NCBI RefSeq assembly: GCF_047238305.1
Contig: NZ_JBDFMO010000001.1
Coordinates: 1,984,001 to 2,048,000 of the forward strand
DNA length: 64,000 bases
Direction: 5' to 3'
From: Ferdinandcohnia sp047238305
GTDB lineage: Bacteria > Bacillota > Bacilli > Bacillales > Bacillaceae_L
The notes beneath the pieces were generated by a model. The model searched no databases. It saw nothing but the letters and a program-made list of their open reading frames with translations, and was not told the origin of the DNA. The translations under genes were made by a program, and so were the position numbers. Below, in pieces: positions 60,833-64,000 of the stretch. The number at the start of each line of letters is the position of its first letter. Position 1 is the stretch's first letter.

Positions 60833-61852
60833 ATGAGTTCAATCATTGAGGTACAACAGAAATTATTACCCGATTTACTCGAGGTTATGCAAAAGCGCCA
60901 TGAGATCCTCAAATACATACGACTTATGCAGCCAATTGGAAGAAGGAATCTTTCAACGAGTCTCGGTCATAGCGAACGTGTCCTCCGCGGAGAAGTTGAG
61001 TTTTTAAAAAAACAAAATCTCGTGGACTTTAGCACTGCAGGTATGAGCTTGACAAAAGAGGGCGCGGAGCTTTTAAAAGACCTTGAGGATGTTATGAAGG
61101 AAGTTTTAGGCTTAAGGGTTTTAGAATCCAAACTTAAGGAGAAGTTAAATATAAAAGATGTGATTGTCGTCCCAGGCGACAGTGACACGACTCCTTGGGT
61201 GAAAAAAGAAATGGGAAGAGCTTGCGTTTCAAGAATAAAACAAAGGCTTTTTGGAAAAAATATCGTCGCAGTTACTGGTGGTACAACACTTGCTGAGGTG
61301 GCAGAAATGATGACCCCAGATTCGAAAGGGCGAAGCATTTTATTCGTACCAGCAAGAGGTGGGTTAGGAGAACGAGTGGAAAATCAAGCAAATACAATTT
61401 GCGCGAAAATGGCTGAAAAAGCCTCGGGTGATTATCGACTCCTTCATGTACCTGATGTTGTGAGCAATGAAGCGTACCATTCATTTGTGGCAGAACCGCC
61501 GATTCGAGATGTCTTGAGTTTGATAAAGTCATCAAGTATGGTTGTTCACGGAATAGGAGACGCTATTACAATGGCAAAGCGTCGCAAGACAGATGAAGAG
61601 GATATGAAAAAAATCATTGAATCTCATGCGGTCGCAGAGGCCTTTGGCTATTATTTTGACGAAGATGGGAATGTGGTCCATCGGGTTCAAACGATTGGAA
61701 TCCAGCTTAAGGATCTTCCTGCAATCCATGATGTGATTGCCGTAGCTGGTGGAGCTTCGAAGGCAATTGCCATCCAAGCTTACTTACAGCAAGCCCCTGG
61801 AACTCTGTTAATTACAGATGAAGGTGCTGCAAAAGAGTTAATAAAGGGGTAA
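60833..61852 (+). CDS. cggR: Central glycolytic genes regulator CggR
   Basis: 339-aa SorC/DeoR-family repressor sensing fructose-1,6-bisphosphate. N-terminal HTH (LMQPIGRRNLSTSLGHSERVLRGEVEFLKKQNLVDF) and a sugar-phosphate-binding C-terminal domain (VTGGTTLAEVAEMM, VPARGGLGE). ATG 60833 is preferred over 60809, because AAAAGGGG lies between them. gapA begins 52 bases downstream. Confidence 0.97.
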   Translation: MSSIIEVQQKLLPDLLEVMQKRHEILKYIRLMQPIGRRNLSTSLGHSERVLRGEVEFLKKQNLVDFSTAGMSLTKEGAELLKDLEDVMKEVLGLRVLESKLKEKLNIKDVIVVPGDSDTTPWVKKEMGRACVSRIKQRLFGKNIVAVTGGTTLAEVAEMMTPDSKGRSILFVPARGGLGERVENQANTICAKMAEKASGDYRLLHVPDVVSNEAYHSFVAEPPIRDVLSLIKSSSMVVHGIGDAITMAKRRKTDEEDMKKIIESHAVAEAFGYYFDEDGNVVHRVQTIGIQLKDLPAIHDVIAVAGGASKAIAIQAYLQQAPGTLLITDEGAAKELIKG

Positions 61853-61904
61853 CCCTTATATAAAAATTTCTTTAGGTTTCACATACAAAAGGAGGAAATC
61901 AAAA

Positions 61905-62912
61905 ATGGCAGTAAAAGTTGGTATTAATGGTTTTGGACGTATTGGTCGTAACGTATTACGTGCGGCTCTTAAAAATCCTAACGTAGAAGTAGTAGCAGTA
62001 AACGATTTAACAGATGCAAACATGTTAGCTCATCTATTAAAGTATGACTCTGTTCATGGCGTTCTTGATGCAGAAGTATCTGTTAATGGAAACAATCTTG
62101 TTGTAGATGGAAAAGAAATTCTTGTTAAGGCTGAACGCGACCCAGCTCAACTTGCTTGGGGCGACCTAGGAGTTGAAGTTGTTGTTGAATCAACTGGTCG
62201 TTTCACAAAGCGTGCAGATGCTGCGAAACACTTAGAAGCTGGTGCAAAGAAAGTTATCATTTCTGCTCCTGCAACTGATGAAGATATCACAATCGTTATG
62301 GGTGTTAATGAAGACAAATATGATGCAGCAAACCACAACGTTATTTCAAATGCTTCTTGTACAACAAACTGCTTAGCACCATTTGCAAAAGTTTTACATG
62401 AAAACTTTGGAATTAAGCGTGGTATGATGACAACTATTCACTCATACACAAATGACCAACAAATTCTTGATTTACCACATAAAGATTATCGTCGTGCTCG
62501 TGCGGCAGCTGAGAACATCATTCCAACAACTACTGGTGCAGCAAAAGCTGTTTCTCTAGTATTACCTGAGTTAAAAGGTAAATTAAATGGTGGAGCTGTT
62601 CGTGTTCCAACTCCAAACGTGTCACTTGTTGACCTAGTTGCTGAATTAGATAAAGAAGTAACTGTAGAAGAAGTAAATGCAGCACTTCGCAAAGCTGCTG
62701 AAAATGAGTTAAACGGAGTTATGGGTTACAGTGAAGAGCCACTAGTTTCTGGTGACTATAACGGTAATGCAAATTCTTCAACGATCGATGCACTTTCTAC
62801 AATGGTAATGGAAGGCAACATGGTTAAAGTTATCTCATGGTATGATAACGAAACTGGTTACTCACACCGTGTAGTTGACCTTGTAGATTACCTTGCATCA
62901 AAAGGACTATAA
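61905..62912 (+). CDS. gapA: Glyceraldehyde-3-phosphate dehydrogenase (glycolytic)
   Basis: 335-aa NAD-dependent GAPDH: KVGINGFGRIGRNVLRAAL, catalytic Cys in SNASCTTNCLAPF, Ser/Thr-rich binding site, SWYDNETGYSHRVVDLV. ATG at 61905 with AAAGGAGGA. Co-transcribed with cggR; a terminator separates it from pgk. Confidence 0.99.
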   Translation: MAVKVGINGFGRIGRNVLRAALKNPNVEVVAVNDLTDANMLAHLLKYDSVHGVLDAEVSVNGNNLVVDGKEILVKAERDPAQLAWGDLGVEVVVESTGRFTKRADAAKHLEAGAKKVIISAPATDEDITIVMGVNEDKYDAANHNVISNASCTTNCLAPFAKVLHENFGIKRGMMTTIHSYTNDQQILDLPHKDYRRARAAAENIIPTTTGAAKAVSLVLPELKGKLNGGAVRVPTPNVSLVDLVAELDKEVTVEEVNAALRKAAENELNGVMGYSEEPLVSGDYNGNANSSTIDALSTMVMEGNMVKVISWYDNETGYSHRVVDLVDYLASKGL

Positions 62913-63005
62913 TTTTACCGTTTGATTAGTATGTCACATTAACCAAACAGTAAAACAGATTATTCTTGGAATCCTAAACAACAACAACTATAATAGAACT
63001 TGTGT

Positions 63006-63033
63006 GGGGAAGGGAGTGTTCCCTTCCCTTTTT
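63006..63033 (+). terminator. Terminator between gapA and pgk
   Basis: GGGAAGGGA / TCCCTTCCC with a 4-base loop and T5. Probably partial read-through into pgk, as in B. subtilis. Confidence 0.8.
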
Positions 63034-63100
63034 AATGTCATTTAGAAAATGTGTTCCACAGAACAAGTTTTGAATATTACATAGAACGGAGGCCTTCCCA

Positions 63101-64000
63101 GTGAATAAGAAATCAGTAAGAGATATTGATGTGAAAGGCAAGCGAGTATTCTGTCGAGTTGATTTTAACGTTCCAATGCAAGATGGTCAGGTTACGGACG
63201 AAACTCGTATTCGTGCAGCATTACCAACAATCGAGTACCTTCGTAAAGAAGGAGCAAAGGTTATTTTAGCAAGTCACCTTGGTCGACCAAAAGGAAAAGC
63301 GGTAGACGAACTTCGCTTAGACCCAGTTTCTAAAAGATTAAGTGAGCACTTAGGTATCGAGGTCCGCAAAACCAATGAGGCATATGGTCCAGAGGTTGAA
63401 CAAGCCATTTCAGAAATGAACGAAGGCGATGTTCTATTATTAGAAAACGTTCGTTTCTATCCTGGTGAAGAGAAGAATGATCCGGAGCTTGCAAAACAAT
63501 TTGCTGCATTAGCTGATGTATACGTAAATGATGCGTTCGGGGCTGCACACCGTGCCCACGCTTCTACAGCTGGTATCGCTGAACACTTGCCAGCCGTTGC
63601 AGGTTTCTTAATGGAAAAAGAAATCGAAGTTTTAGGTAAAGCACTATCAAATCCAGAACGCCCATTCACAGCAATTATCGGTGGAGCAAAGGTTAAAGAT
63701 AAAATTGGTGTCATCGAGAACCTCTTAGAAAAAGTAGATAACTTGATCATTGGTGGAGGTCTTGCTTATACTTTCGTAAAAGCACAAGGCCATGAAATCG
63801 GTAAATCTCTTTTAGAAGAAGATAAAATGGATCTTGCTAATGAGTTCATCAAAAAAGCAAAAGAAAAAGGCGTAAACTTCTATATGCCTGTTGATGTAAG
63901 AGTAGCAGACGATTTCTCTAATGATGCGAACATTAAAATTGTTCCTATCACGGAAATTCCAAGCGATTGGGAAGCACTCGATATCGGTCCAAAGACAGCT
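63101..64000 (+). CDS. pgk: Phosphoglycerate kinase (5' part; runs off the window)
   Basis: First 300 codons of PGK, which transfers the phosphoryl of 1,3-bisphosphoglycerate to ADP. RVDFNVPMQDGQVTDETRI, ASHLGRPKG (substrate site), LLENVRFYPGEEKNDPELAKQ, NDAFGAAHRAHAST. GTG start at 63101 with GGAGG. The frame is open to the last base of the window. Confidence 0.97.
   Translation, partial: MNKKSVRDIDVKGKRVFCRVDFNVPMQDGQVTDETRIRAALPTIEYLRKEGAKVILASHLGRPKGKAVDELRLDPVSKRLSEHLGIEVRKTNEAYGPEVEQAISEMNEGDVLLLENVRFYPGEEKNDPELAKQFAALADVYVNDAFGAAHRAHASTAGIAEHLPAVAGFLMEKEIEVLGKALSNPERPFTAIIGGAKVKDKIGVIENLLEKVDNLIIGGGLAYTFVKAQGHEIGKSLLEEDKMDLANEFIKKAKEKGVNFYMPVDVRVADDFSNDANIKIVPITEIPSDWEALDIGPKTA

Overview
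The window is chromosomal DNA of a low-GC Gram-positive rod of the Bacillaceae (Bacillus, Neobacillus or Cytobacillus type). The evidence is gene order and content: uvrBA, yvlABCD, hprK-lgt-yvoD-ppaX-yvoF, hisZGDBHAFIE, yvcD, trxB, yvcI-rapZ-yvcK-whiA-crh, clpP, tRNA-Arg, rpoN, cggR-gapA-pgk. This is essentially the Bacillus subtilis uvr-to-gap segment. Crh with Gln15, the CggR operator, a CtsR box and a sigma-W promoter are also Bacillus hallmarks.

Layout. 1-4 kb: end of uvrB, then uvrA. 4-6.7 kb: an accessory patch with a Nudix gene, a frameshifted REP-associated (Y1) transposase and five of the six 29-nt REP-like hairpins in the window. 6.7-9.4 kb: the sigma-W type yvlABCD operon and a GNAT gene. 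9.5-13.7 kb: HPr kinase, Lgt, YvoD, PpaX, YvoF. 14-20.7 kb: a complete histidine operon. 20.9-23.5 kb: yvcD and trxB. 23.6-52.9 kb: a roughly 29-kb accessory catabolic island between trxB and yvcI. 53-57 kb: yvcI-rapZ-yvcK-whiA-crh. 57-59 kb: clpP (CtsR-type operator), tRNA-Arg(CCG), a 52/104-bp tandem repeat and a 58-residue small gene. 59-64 kb: rpoN with a cre-like site, a glutaredoxin-like gene, and cggR-gapA-pgk (pgk is cut by the window end).

The island is the main find. It encodes agmatine deiminase, N-carbamoylputrescine amidase, putrescine aminotransferase, aminobutyraldehyde dehydrogenase, GABA aminotransferase and two succinate-semialdehyde dehydrogenases. Together these give agmatine -> N-carbamoylputrescine -> putrescine -> 4-aminobutyraldehyde -> GABA -> succinate. 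It also carries a PotABC importer with two PotD lipoproteins, a PuuB-like FAD oxidase, a C45 acyltransferase/amidase, an amidohydrolase, a GNAT-nitrilase fusion lacking the catalytic Cys, an extra omega-aminotransferase, and a small lipoyl/biotinyl-like protein. Nine -24/-12 (GG-N10-GC) sigma-54 promoters drive these genes. A 37-bp symmetric operator lies in the divergent potBC/oxidase intergenic region, with a near-copy upstream of the ALDH-patA operon and a half-site between aguA and the lipoyl-like gene. One sigma-54 activator (two PAS domains, AAA+, HTH) is encoded inside the island, and rpoN itself lies about 7 kb beyond it.

Likely wiring (inference): agmatine or putrescine sensed by the activator switches on all transcription units through the shared operator. 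Carbon status may enter through HprK and Crh (both in the window), CcpA, and the cre-like site upstream of rpoN. An IS150-type element now separates the activator gene from the GABA aminotransferase promoter.
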